From NCBI GenBank assembly GCA_030615625.1, contig JAUWYX010000002.1, positions 146,722 through 185,917 on the forward strand: DNA of 39,196 nucleotides. The letters are read 5' to 3'. Origin of the DNA: Dehalococcoidia bacterium (GTDB taxonomy: Bacteria > Chloroflexota > Dehalococcoidia > GIF9 > AB-539-J10). A program made the position numbers and the translations under genes. The notes under the pieces are model-generated. The model worked only from the letters and a program-made list of their open reading frames with translations, was not told where the DNA came from and searched no databases. Numbering within the stretch: the first letter of the stretch is position 1; every line of letters starts with the position of its first letter. This document shows positions 1-7,539 of the stretch, one piece after another.

Positions 1-39
1 ACCGGCTCCCCGGTGAATTGACTGCCACCTCGGCGTAGT

Positions 40-441
40 TCATTCAGAGGTCTGTTCTTCTTCTTCCTCTTCTTGTTGAGGCATGGCTTGCTCTATTGCC
101 TTCTCCCGCCTTTCCTTAAGTCGAGCCCGCTTAGCACTGAGCCTGCGCATATAATAGAGCTTGGCTCGGCGCACCTTTCCATGCCTGAGCACCTCTACAT
201 TTTGCACCGAAGGGGATTGGAAAGGGAAGGTACGTTCCACTCCAATGCCGTAAGACACCCTCCTCACCATAAAGCTTCCACCATCAACGCCCTTCCTCAT
301 TTTAATCACCACTCCTTGGAAGTGTTGCAGTCGCTCTTTATCCCCTTCCATAGCCTTCAAACCAACCTTGACTGTATCGCCAGGGGAAATTTGAGGAATG
401 TTGGGGTTCATTTTGGGTCTAACAAATTCTCTAACATCCAT
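40..441 (-). CDS. rplS: 50S ribosomal protein L19
   Basis: This 133-residue protein is large-subunit ribosomal protein L19, which sits at the 30S/50S interface. The family core is clear: an N-terminal segment with PGDTVKV, then FQGVVI, a [15 protein letters not shown] block, and a basic C-terminal half with RRAKLYYMR. The acidic tail (a run of Glu after PQQ) is an extension beyond the usual length of about 115 residues. The gene is last in a two-gene unit with trmD, and its start lies inside the 3' end of trmD (34-base overlap). The trmD-rplS order is common in bacteria. Confidence 0.97.
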   Translation of the reverse strand: MDVREFVRPKMNPNIPQISPGDTVKVGLKAMEGDKERLQHFQGVVIKMRKGVDGGSFMVRRVSYGIGVERTFPFQSPSVQNVEVLRHGKVRRAKLYYMRRLSAKRARLKERREKAIEQAMPQQEEEEEEQTSE

Positions 442-1148
442 TTCCTTTCCTCATCGCAGAGATTGCCCTTCTCCAAGAGATCAGGGCGTCGTTTCGCCGT
501 TCGCAGGATAGCCTGACGGCGTCGCCATTGAGCAATTTCACCGTGATTTCCTGAAAGCAAAACCGAGGGTACTGACCAACCCTGATATACCTGAGGTCTT
601 GTATATTGGGGATATTCTAAAAGCCCGTTGCTATGAGAATCACTGCCGGCGGAATCCTGTGAGCCAAGCACTCCTGGTATAAGTCTAACGATAGCATCCA
701 CCACAACCAGGGCAGCTAATTCCCCTCCACTAAGTACATAATCCCCGATACTGATTTCATCAGTAGCTAAGTGCTCACACACTCTCTCGTCTAAACCTTC
801 GTAATGGCCACAAATTAACATAAGATGCGAGTGGAGGGCTAACTCCTGAGCAACAGATTGAGAAAAAAGCCTGCCCTGAGGAGTGAGTAATATGATAGGC
901 ATCTCACTTACACCAAGTTGCTGTTTTATTGCCTCTGCTGCCTCAAAGATAGGCTCGGGCTTGAGCACCATACCAGGTCCACCGCCGTAGGGATAGTCAT
1001 CCACAGTATGATGTTTGTCATGGGTGTAGTCGCGAATATCATGAATCACTATGTTCACCAATCCCTGTTCCTGAGCACGCTTGATGATGCTCTGGTTGAG
1101 TGGAGAGGCAAACATTTCAGGGAAGAGACACAAAATATCAATACGCAT
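408..1148 (-). CDS. trmD: tRNA (guanine-37-N1)-methyltransferase
   Basis: TrmD methylates G37 next to the anticodon using S-adenosylmethionine and prevents frameshifting. The SPOUT-type knot signature is present ([11 protein letters not shown], then [12 protein letters not shown]), as is the N-terminal [14 protein letters not shown] start at 1160 is possible, but the ATG at 1148 is preferred: GAGGG lies a few bases upstream and the resulting 246-residue protein begins [13 protein letters not shown] as in the family. It is transcribed away from mraZ, so 1149-1338 is a divergent promoter region. No clear promoter was assigned to trmD there. Confidence 0.96.
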   Translation of the reverse strand: MRIDILCLFPEMFASPLNQSIIKRAQEQGLVNIVIHDIRDYTHDKHHTVDDYPYGGGPGMVLKPEPIFEAAEAIKQQLGVSEMPIILLTPQGRLFSQSVAQELALHSHLMLICGHYEGLDERVCEHLATDEISIGDYVLSGGELAALVVVDAIVRLIPGVLGSQDSAGSDSHSNGLLEYPQYTRPQVYQGWSVPSVLLSGNHGEIAQWRRRQAILRTAKRRPDLLEKGNLCDEERKWMLENLLDPK

Positions 1149-1338
1149 GGATTCCCTCAATAAAAACCTTCAAAGTGCATATCTTACCATGCAGGCGGTG
1201 ACAAAAGAAAGTCTCGTGCTTACCAGCGACTTTGGCTCTCAGGGAGCAGTGTATCCCCTGGGCTATATTTATTACCACCCTGTTCTCAATCCCCAAGACG
1301 AAATTTGTTCGAAAATTCAAAAAAATCGCCAAGGGGTA

Positions 1339-1366
1339 TTGACAAAATAAGGATAAGGTTTATAAT
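1339..1366 (+). promoter_or_regulatory. Sigma-70-type promoter for the mraZ-ftsZ operon
   Basis: A perfect -35 hexamer TTGACA (1339-1344) and a perfect -10 hexamer TATAAT (1361-1366) are separated by 16 bases. Transcription would start around 1373, just where the MraZ boxes begin. This is the strongest promoter-like sequence in the window. Confidence 0.85.
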
Positions 1367-1373
1367 AGAATTG

Positions 1374-1398
1374 TGGGGAAAAGTGGGGAAAGGGGGTA
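1374..1398 (+). promoter_or_regulatory. MraZ operator (TGGGG repeats)
   Basis: TGGGG occurs at 1374-1378 and 1384-1388, exactly 10 bases apart (5-base boxes with 5-base spacers). A degenerate third box (GGGTA) is in register at 1394-1398. MraZ of E. coli and other bacteria is known to bind TGGGN direct repeats with 5-base spacers upstream of its own gene and repress it. The position, at the start site of the promoter at 1339-1366 and upstream of mraZ, matches that autoregulation. Confidence 0.75.
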
Positions 1399-1468
1399 AG
1401 CAAGGGTGTGAGAGGTGAGGTAAACAAGGCAAGAGTGGTGGGCTTTGTGGAGAACCGAGGAGAGCAAG

Positions 1469-1894
1469 ATGTTTTTTGGTGAGTATCCATATAAGGTTGA
1501 TGAAAAGGGAAGAGTGCCTCTGCCGCCAAAATTCAGGCGACAGATGAGGGAGGGCGTGATATTAGCCAAGGGGATGGGAGAGAAATGCATTGCTGTTTAC
1601 CCTGTAGCTGAGTGGAAAAGGTTGTCCGATAGCCTGGCTGCCAAGGCAGTAACTCCAGCTAACTTGAGGAAGTTGAATCGCGCTATCTTCGGCTCTGCCT
1701 TCAGTGCCTCCTTCGATGGGCAAGGCAGGATAACATTGCCATTTCCCCTGCGCGAGTACGCCGGGATTGGTGACACAGCGATTGTTGTCGGTGCCAATAA
1801 CTGTGTTGAACTCTGGTGCGAAGGTGAATGGAAGGCTGAGAAAACATCGGCCGAAGAGCAGGCATCACAGATAATTGAGACTTTTGGAGCATAG
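1469..1894 (+). CDS. mraZ: Transcriptional regulator MraZ
   Basis: This 141-residue MraZ has two tandem SpoVT/AbrB-like DNA-binding halves: EKGRVPLPPKFR near the N terminus and GQGRITLPFPLREYA in the second half. MraZ forms a ring-shaped oligomer and represses the division operon. The ATG at 1469 is chosen over a TTG at 1445 because GAGGAG lies just upstream and MFFGEYPYKVDEKGR is the family N terminus. It is first in the operon mraZ-rsmH-ftsA-ftsZ, with its own TGGGG boxes in the 5' region, so it is probably autoregulated. Confidence 0.95.
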   Translation: MFFGEYPYKVDEKGRVPLPPKFRRQMREGVILAKGMGEKCIAVYPVAEWKRLSDSLAAKAVTPANLRKLNRAIFGSAFSASFDGQGRITLPFPLREYAGIGDTAIVVGANNCVELWCEGEWKAEKTSAEEQASQIIETFGA

Positions 1895-1908
1895 TGGGAG
1901 CATAGTGA

Positions 1909-2847
1909 ATGATCGTCACCATGTCCGTGCCAGTCCACGTGCCTGTTTTGCTTGATGAAGTTATAGCAGGGCTACAGGCTCAGCGAGGAGCTTACTTCGT
2001 TGACTGCACTGTTGGTCTGGGGGGGCACGCGGCAGCGATACTGAAAAAAATTTCACCCTCAGGAAGGCTTTTAGGCATTGATACTGATCCTGAAGCCATC
2101 AAAGTAAGTCAAGATAAACTTAGCGACTATGGCGAAGCAGTTACTTTGGTTAATGACAACTTTATTAACCTTGAGGCTATCTGCAGAAGATACCATTTTC
2201 ATCCAGTTGATGGTATTCTTTTCGACCTTGGTGTTTCTTCTCTGCAACTGGATACAGCCGAACGCGGCTTCAGCTTCCACCTCGATGCTCCCCTAAACAT
2301 GAGGTTCAATCCCGGGCAAGGGTTAACCGCATCGGATATCGTTAACAGCTTCTCTGAGCAAGAGTTGGCTAAGCTCATAGAAAAATACGGTGAAGAGCGT
2401 CACAGCCGGCGGATAGCGCGGTACGTCGTTCAAAATCGCCCTATCGCTACCACCGTGGAGCTTGCCCACCTGGTAGAGCAAGCTTCAGGCGGCAAGCGTG
2501 CCAAAATTCACCCTTCCACGAGAACCTTTATGGCTCTTCGCATCGCGGTCAACAGTGAACTACAGAATCTGGAGCTGGCTCTCAAACAAACTATTAACCT
2601 CCTTCGACCGGGGGGGAGATTAACAGTCATCAGTTATCATTCTCTGGAAGACCGTATAGTTAAACAATTCATGCGATACGCAGCCAGCAACTGCCTATGC
2701 CCCCCGGGAACAGTAATATGTCGCTGTGGGCATGTGCCCACCTTGAAGCTCATTTCACGGAAGGTTATTAAACCTACCTCGTTGGAGATAGAATCCAACC
2801 CACGCAGCCGTAGCGCCAAATTAAGGATAGCCGAGCGACTCAACTAG
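1909..2847 (+). CDS. rsmH: 16S rRNA (cytosine-1402-N4)-methyltransferase
   Basis: RsmH (MraW) methylates the N4 position of C1402 in 16S rRNA near the P site. The 312 residues show the SAM-binding segment VDCTVGLGGHAAAIL, the DGILFDLGVSSLQLD motif, KRAKIHPSTRTFMALRIAVN and the C-terminal ISYHSLEDRIVKQF. Two in-frame ATGs (1909 and 1921) are possible. The first is preferred because GGGAG ends about 8 bases upstream. It follows mraZ by 14 bases. Confidence 0.95.
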   Translation: MIVTMSVPVHVPVLLDEVIAGLQAQRGAYFVDCTVGLGGHAAAILKKISPSGRLLGIDTDPEAIKVSQDKLSDYGEAVTLVNDNFINLEAICRRYHFHPVDGILFDLGVSSLQLDTAERGFSFHLDAPLNMRFNPGQGLTASDIVNSFSEQELAKLIEKYGEERHSRRIARYVVQNRPIATTVELAHLVEQASGGKRAKIHPSTRTFMALRIAVNSELQNLELALKQTINLLRPGGRLTVISYHSLEDRIVKQFMRYAASNCLCPPGTVICRCGHVPTLKLISRKVIKPTSLEIESNPRSRSAKLRIAERLN

Positions 2848-2877
2848 GCAGCATCCTCATCAAAAAAGGAGGTGAAC

Positions 2878-4095
2878 ATGGCAAAGAAAATCATTTCAGC
2901 TATTGACGTGGGCACAACTAAAGTAGCCACCATCGTGGCTAATGTCAAGGCGGAAGACGACATTGAAGTTTTAGGAGTGGGAGTCGTTCCCTGTCGTGGC
3001 CTACATAAAGGCATCGTTGTCAATATGGATGAAGCCAGACAGTCCATTGCCGCATCAGTGAAGGAAGCTCAAAGAATTAGCGGCATACGTATAGATTCTG
3101 CCTATGTTGGGGTTACCGGCAGGCACATAAGCAGCCTGAATAATCGGGGGGTGGTAGCTATCCCCCGAGACGATCGATTAGTGCGTACTCAGGACCTTAA
3201 ACGGGTGCTATCTGCGGCTCGTAATATCACCGTCGCTGAGGGAAAGAAGGTGCTCCACGCCATTCCTCGCTCTTACGCCCTAGATGGACAGGAGGGAGTG
3301 AGACAGCCAGTAGGCATGCATGGGTCCAGGTTAGATGTAGAAACCCATATCGTCACTGCTTCAGTAACTTCGATACAAAACTTGGCCAAATGCATCCGCG
3401 GTGTCGGCGTTGATGTTGATGACCTCATCCTCGAGCCTCTGGCTAGTGGAGAAGCAACATTGACTCCGGAGGAAAGAGAATCAGGTGTTATCATGGCTGA
3501 CATCGGGGGCGGTACCACAGATATAGCGGTATTTAAGAATGGCAGCATCTATCACACCGGTATCCTTCCAGTAGCCGGTTACCAGGTAACCAGCGACATC
3601 TCCATAGGCTTGGGCCTGCCTTTTAATATTGCGGAAAAGATGAAGAAGAGATATGGCAATGTCACACCTACTTTAGATATGGACCAAATGGTCCAAGTGG
3701 GTATCGAGAATGGTCATAGCGCCTCTTATAAAGACCTATGCAGTATTATCCGGGCTCGAATGGAGGAGTTGCTACAACTCATATTGCTGGAGATGCCCAC
3801 CAGCGATTATCAGACCCTGGCGCCTTGTGGTTTAGTGCTCACCGGTGGCACATCCAATCTGTCCGGGCTTGACGAGTTAGGGCAGTCACTGTTGCGAATT
3901 CCGGTGCGCAAAGGCCGGCCTTTGAGTATGGGCATCTATGGCATTTCCGATATCCTGCATGATCCGTCTTATGCTACCACCCTGGGACTGATCCTATGGC
4001 AGGTGCGAGGCAAAGAAGGGTCAACTTATAGAGAAAAAAGGGCTGGTACTTGGAGCAGCTTTATAAGTCTCGTTAGAAAGCTGTTTCGTGCCTAA
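2878..4095 (+). CDS. ftsA: Cell division protein FtsA
   Basis: This is an actin-like ATPase that tethers FtsZ filaments to the membrane. It has the phosphate-1 loop SAIDVGTTKVATIVA at the N terminus, a 1C-like segment in the first third, the phosphate-2 motif ADIGGGTTDIAVF near residue 210 and an adenosine motif LTGGTSNLSGL. The last residues (WSSFISLVRKLFRA) look like the amphipathic membrane-targeting helix. The ATG at 2878 follows AGGAGGT at 2867-2873; an in-frame GTG at 2872 would lie inside that ribosome site. It is followed by ftsZ after 19 bases. No ftsL, ftsQ, ftsI or ftsW lies nearby. Confidence 0.92.
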   Translation: MAKKIISAIDVGTTKVATIVANVKAEDDIEVLGVGVVPCRGLHKGIVVNMDEARQSIAASVKEAQRISGIRIDSAYVGVTGRHISSLNNRGVVAIPRDDRLVRTQDLKRVLSAARNITVAEGKKVLHAIPRSYALDGQEGVRQPVGMHGSRLDVETHIVTASVTSIQNLAKCIRGVGVDVDDLILEPLASGEATLTPEERESGVIMADIGGGTTDIAVFKNGSIYHTGILPVAGYQVTSDISIGLGLPFNIAEKMKKRYGNVTPTLDMDQMVQVGIENGHSASYKDLCSIIRARMEELLQLILLEMPTSDYQTLAPCGLVLTGGTSNLSGLDELGQSLLRIPVRKGRPLSMGIYGISDILHDPSYATTLGLILWQVRGKEGSTYREKRAGTWSSFISLVRKLFRA

Positions 4096-4114
4096 CTTGT
4101 GAAAGGAGGTTAGA

Positions 4115-5245
4115 ATGGCAAAACAAATTTATACTCCAACTCCAGCAAAAATCAAAGCCATTGGCATTGGCGGCGGCGGTTGCAATGCCATTACTCGCAT
4201 GGTCCGTGAGGAGATAAAGGGCGTTGACTTCATGGCCATGAATACCGATGGCCAGGCGCTGGCTCTGGCTGAAGCTCCTACCAGAATTCAACTGGGTGAG
4301 AAATTGACCAAGGGTTTGGGCGCCGGTGGCGACCATAAGCTTGGAACCAAAGCAGCCGAAGAAAGTCGCAGCATAATTGAAGACCTTGTTGAGGGTGCTG
4401 ATATGGTGTTTATTGCCGCTGGCATGGGCGGTGGCACAGGCACAGGTGGCATTCCTGTAGTGGCTGAGATAGCTAAGCAGAGTGGCGCTCTCACCATTGC
4501 AGTTGTGACCAAGCCCTTCACCTTCGAGGGGACGCATAGAGCCAAAGTATCCGAGGAAGGGCTGGTCACCCTCTCGGAAAAGGTTGATACACTTATCATC
4601 ATACCTAATGATCGCCTTCTTCAGCTCTGCGATGCCAAGACGAGTGTGGAGAATGCCTTTAGGCTAGCAGATGATGCTCTTCTGTTGGGAGTTCAGGCTA
4701 TCTCCGAAGTAGTTACCGTCCCGGGACTGATCAACTTGGACTTCGCCGATATTAAATCGGTAATGAAAGACGCGGGCCCAGCTTGGATGTCTGTGGGTAA
4801 AGCCAGCGGGCAAAGTCGCGCTGCTGAAGCGGCTAAGGCTGCTCTGGCTAGCCCCTTGCTCGACGTATCCGTAGACGGAACTACGGGGGTGCTGTTCAAT
4901 ATTACTGGTGGCCCAAGTCTCACTCTGTTTGAGTGTAATGAGGCTGCCCAGGTAATCAGCCAAGCAGTGGACCCCAACGCCAACATAGTCTTCGGGGTGG
5001 TGTTTGACCCCAAGATGGATAGCGAGGTTCGAATTACCGTTATCGCTACTGGCTTCGCTAAGCAACAAGGCAGGGGAATATACAGCGCCGAGGAGCTTCG
5101 TCGCCTGATAAGAGGCAGCAGCGATGCTCTTGACGTACCCTCTTTCTTACGCCGTGCTCAGCATTTTCCTGCCTCCCATCTGGAGAGTGGCTCCAAAACT
5201 CCCGCAACGGTTATTCCAGAGCCGACCAAAATATCTCGACAGTAA
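4115..5245 (+). CDS. ftsZ: Cell division GTPase FtsZ
   Basis: FtsZ is the tubulin-like GTPase that forms the division ring. The 376 residues contain GIGGGGCNAI near the N terminus, the tubulin signature GMGGGTGTGG and the T7 synergy loop (NLDFADIKSVMKDAG). A C-terminal peptide LDVPSFLRR (about 339-347) matches the family's FtsA-binding tail. The linker between the globular core and this peptide is very short (about 22 residues after ATGF), and about 29 residues follow it, so the peptide is not at the extreme C terminus. The start has AGGAGG just upstream. It is the last gene of the operon. Confidence 0.96.
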   Translation: MAKQIYTPTPAKIKAIGIGGGGCNAITRMVREEIKGVDFMAMNTDGQALALAEAPTRIQLGEKLTKGLGAGGDHKLGTKAAEESRSIIEDLVEGADMVFIAAGMGGGTGTGGIPVVAEIAKQSGALTIAVVTKPFTFEGTHRAKVSEEGLVTLSEKVDTLIIIPNDRLLQLCDAKTSVENAFRLADDALLLGVQAISEVVTVPGLINLDFADIKSVMKDAGPAWMSVGKASGQSRAAEAAKAALASPLLDVSVDGTTGVLFNITGGPSLTLFECNEAAQVISQAVDPNANIVFGVVFDPKMDSEVRITVIATGFAKQQGRGIYSAEELRRLIRGSSDALDVPSFLRRAQHFPASHLESGSKTPATVIPEPTKISRQ

Positions 5246-5267
5246 ACCTAAACCTCATTAGGGATTA

Positions 5268-5301
5268 GGGGAAAAGGGTAGCGCAAGCTACTCCTTTCCC
5301 C
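5268..5301 (+). terminator. Strong hairpin after ftsZ, possible terminator
   Basis: A 15-base arm (5268-5282) pairs with 5287-5301 across a GCAA tetraloop, with one mismatch and one G-U pair. GNRA loops stabilise such stems. No T tract follows directly, so it may act as a transcript-end stabiliser or a weak terminator between ftsZ and the pyr operon. Confidence 0.45.
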
Positions 5302-5410
5302 TACGATATTGTAACAAATTCCCTTTTTCAAAGGTCTAAGGAGGGCTTAAGGGCAATACTCCAGGATTTTCACCGCCCAACAGTTGACAGTTATTGGGTC
5401 CGGGCAAAAG

Positions 5411-5439
5411 TTGCATTATTTTTACAATTGTGGCATAAT
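5411..5439 (+). promoter_or_regulatory. Promoter of the pyr operon
   Basis: TTGCAT (5411-5416) and CATAAT (5434-5439) are 17 bases apart, with a TG extended -10 dinucleotide at 5431-5432. The predicted start near 5446 gives a leader of about 110 bases containing the PyrR-responsive structures. Confidence 0.65.
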
Positions 5440-5450
5440 GATTAATTAGA

Positions 5451-5557
5451 CCTTTAAATCAGTCCAGTGAGGCTGGTAAGGGGAAATATGCTTAAGCATA
5501 CCGCAATAGAAGCAATAGTTGAGACCTCTTGCCAGTTTGAAGGCAGGAGGTTTTTTA
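5451..5557 (+). promoter_or_regulatory. PyrR-binding attenuator leader of the pyr operon
   Basis: Three mutually exclusive structures can be read. (1) The PyrR-binding anti-antiterminator: AGTC (5461-5464) pairs with GGCT (5471-5474) around a CAGTGA loop, which fits the CNGNGA hexaloop known for PyrR sites; CCTT (5451-5454) pairs with AAGG (5478-5481) as the lower stem. (2) The antiterminator: 5473-5483 (CTGGTAAGGGG) can pair over 11 bases with 5525-5535 (CCTCTTGCCAG). (3) The terminator: CCTCTTGCC (5525-5533) pairs with GGCAGGAGG (5542-5550), followed by six T. The terminator stem also contains the pyrR ribosome site (AGGAGG 5545-5550). UMP-bound PyrR should favour structure 1 and hence termination. 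A small palindrome, TATGCTTAAGCATA, lies at 5487-5500. Confidence 0.88.
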
Positions 5558-6121
5558 ATGCCTGAAAAGGTTCTCCTGACCTCAAGGGAAGTAGGGCGGG
5601 CGTTAGCTCGCATTGCTCACGAGATTGTAGAAAAGAATAAGGGTGCGGAAGGTGTTGTGCTCGTAGGCATGCGAACTCGGGGAGTGCCTTTAGCCAAGCG
5701 CATAGCTGAAATAATCGAGGACTTCGAAGGAACCCCGATCCCCGTTGGTACTCTAGACATTGGCCTTTATCGCGATGACATTTCACCTTCAGAATTAAAG
5801 CCAGCGAACCAGAGCCACACTGATATACCCACTAGTATCGCCGATAGGCGAGTAATCCTGGTTGACGATGTTCTCTATACTGGACGAAGCATTCGTGCCG
5901 CTATGGATGCCCTGATGGACATGGGACGTCCGAGGTCTATTCAATTAGCTGTACTTATCGACCGTGGCCATCGAGAGCTTCCCATCCGGGCCGATTATGT
6001 CGGTAAAAATATACCAAGCTCCAAAGATGAGGAGATACAGGTTCAACTTGAAGAGATTGATGGTGTAGATGAGGTGGTAATCGGGAATCTGGCCAACAGG
6101 CAGCTAATTAGAGGAAATTGA
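5558..6121 (+). CDS. pyrR: PyrR, pyr operon RNA-binding attenuator / uracil phosphoribosyltransferase
   Basis: PyrR binds the pyr leader RNA when UMP is high and also has uracil phosphoribosyltransferase activity. The 187 residues show the PRPP-binding motif [20 protein letters not shown], the [15 protein letters not shown] segment and LYRDDI. The reading frame opens earlier (TTG at 5519), but the ATG at 5558 is right: AGGAGG ends 7 bases upstream and the protein then starts [16 protein letters not shown] at family length. It is the first gene of the pyr operon, directly behind its own RNA target. Confidence 0.95.
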   Translation: MPEKVLLTSREVGRALARIAHEIVEKNKGAEGVVLVGMRTRGVPLAKRIAEIIEDFEGTPIPVGTLDIGLYRDDISPSELKPANQSHTDIPTSIADRRVILVDDVLYTGRSIRAAMDALMDMGRPRSIQLAVLIDRGHRELPIRADYVGKNIPSSKDEEIQVQLEEIDGVDEVVIGNLANRQLIRGN

Positions 6122-6135
6122 AGGGGGGAGACGTC

Positions 6136-7539
6136 ATGAATCTAGCAAATAGAAATCTGGTGACCATAGACGATTTATCCAACGGGGAAATCGAAGCGCT
6201 GTTTTCCCTGGCAGACGAGATGGCGAACTCCCCAAATGAGCAGTCCGGACTATGCCAGGGGAAGATCATGGCCAGCTTGTTTTTTGAGCCAAGCACCAGA
6301 ACGAGGCTGTCTTTTGAAGCTGGGATGCTCAGGCTCGGGGGGCGTGTCATAAGTGCAGTGGACATAGGGGCAAGCTCCCTGGCCAAAGGCGAAAGCATTG
6401 CTGATATGGCGAAAGTGCTCGGGAGCTATGCCGATATAATTGTTATCAGACATCCGTGGGAAGGAGCAGCCAGGGTGGTTGCCGACTATGCTGGCGTCCC
6501 CGTGATAAATGCTGGTGACGGGAGCCATGAACATCCCACCCAAACCTTGTGCGACTTCTACACCATTAGAAAAGAACGGCAGACCGTTAAGGGACTCAGA
6601 ATTGCTCTGTGGGGAGACTTGAAACACGGGCGAACAGTGCATTCCCTGATCTATGCCTTAGCTAGGTTTGGTGCCACTATCCTTTTCTGCCCCGGCCCAG
6701 GGCTTGAGATGCCGGAGCATGTCCTAAGGAGACTAAGCACAGAATATAAAGGTGAGCTGCAAAGATGCAGGGATCTGAACCAAGAACCTGAAAGGAGGCT
6801 CTTCCCTATCGATGCCATATACATGACTCCAAGCAGCCCACATCAACTTGCCATGCTGCCTGACATAAGTATCCGAGTGGAACTGAAGGCGGGGGTTGAC
6901 GCCCTTTATGTCACCAGGCTTCAAAAGGAAAGGCAAGCGCCCACGGTGGAGGAACAGGAGTTGAAAAAAGGCTACCCGGTGGTAGATAAAAAACTCCTTA
7001 AAGGAAAGGAGTTTAAGAAAACACTTGTTATGCATCCGCTACCCCGTGTTGATGAGTTGACCCATGAGCTGGATGCTGACCCCAGGAGCATGTATTTCAA
7101 GCAGGCAGCTTACGGGATGCCCGTCAGAATGGCGCTCCTGGCCCTCTTATTGGGCGCCAAGGAAGTCACAATTCCTGAAGAAGAAGATTCCTTTGTCCGG
7201 AAGATAGATTATCCCGTTTATAAGCGAGATTCCGGGGTTAAGTGCCCTAATAGAAACTGTGTCTCAAACCAGGAAACAGAAGTAAGATACATAAAGCCTG
7301 AGTTCAAAATAGTAAGTCGCGAGCCTTTAACGTTGCGGTGTGTCTATTGCGACCATGAGCTTCATCCTCGATATGTCGCCAGTTCAGAGTGGCATCAACG
7401 TAAGTTGGAGAGCAAGAAATATCACAGCGCTGATAGCCATTTTGCTTGGAAGATTAACCCAGAAAATCTGATTATTTTTGCTTCGGAAAAGGAAGCTCAG
7501 GCTCAGCAATTTAAGCCCAGCAGCTATGCCAGACAATGA
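6136..7539 (+). CDS. pyrB: Aspartate carbamoyltransferase with fused PyrI-type zinc domain
   Basis: This enzyme catalyses carbamoyl phosphate plus aspartate to carbamoyl aspartate. Catalytic-chain motifs are intact: FEPSTRTR (50-57), SSLAKGES (80-87, Lys84 equivalent), EHPTQ (132-136) and MHPLPRVDE (299-307). At 467 residues it exceeds the usual 310. Two additions account for this: roughly 30 extra residues around 212-253, before the conserved DALYVTR, and about 120 C-terminal residues. The tail has CPNRNC (Cys370, Cys375) and CVYC (Cys402, Cys405), matching the four zinc ligands of the PyrI regulatory chain. The nucleotide-binding allosteric domain of PyrI is not present. The ATG at 6136 is preferred over TTG 6118. 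It overlaps pyrC by 4 bases. Confidence 0.93.
   Translation: MNLANRNLVTIDDLSNGEIEALFSLADEMANSPNEQSGLCQGKIMASLFFEPSTRTRLSFEAGMLRLGGRVISAVDIGASSLAKGESIADMAKVLGSYADIIVIRHPWEGAARVVADYAGVPVINAGDGSHEHPTQTLCDFYTIRKERQTVKGLRIALWGDLKHGRTVHSLIYALARFGATILFCPGPGLEMPEHVLRRLSTEYKGELQRCRDLNQEPERRLFPIDAIYMTPSSPHQLAMLPDISIRVELKAGVDALYVTRLQKERQAPTVEEQELKKGYPVVDKKLLKGKEFKKTLVMHPLPRVDELTHELDADPRSMYFKQAAYGMPVRMALLALLLGAKEVTIPEEEDSFVRKIDYPVYKRDSGVKCPNRNCVSNQETEVRYIKPEFKIVSREPLTLRCVYCDHELHPRYVASSEWHQRKLESKKYHSADSHFAWKINPENLIIFASEKEAQAQQFKPSSYARQ

Noticed and set aside
73-516. 147-codon plus-strand open frame opposite rplS and trmD
   Set aside because: Lies fully antisense to two well-conserved genes and has no family-like motifs or ribosome site.
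4073-4537. 154-codon minus-strand open frame opposite ftsZ
   Set aside because: Antisense to the conserved GTP-binding part of FtsZ; low-complexity composition as expected of a mirror frame.
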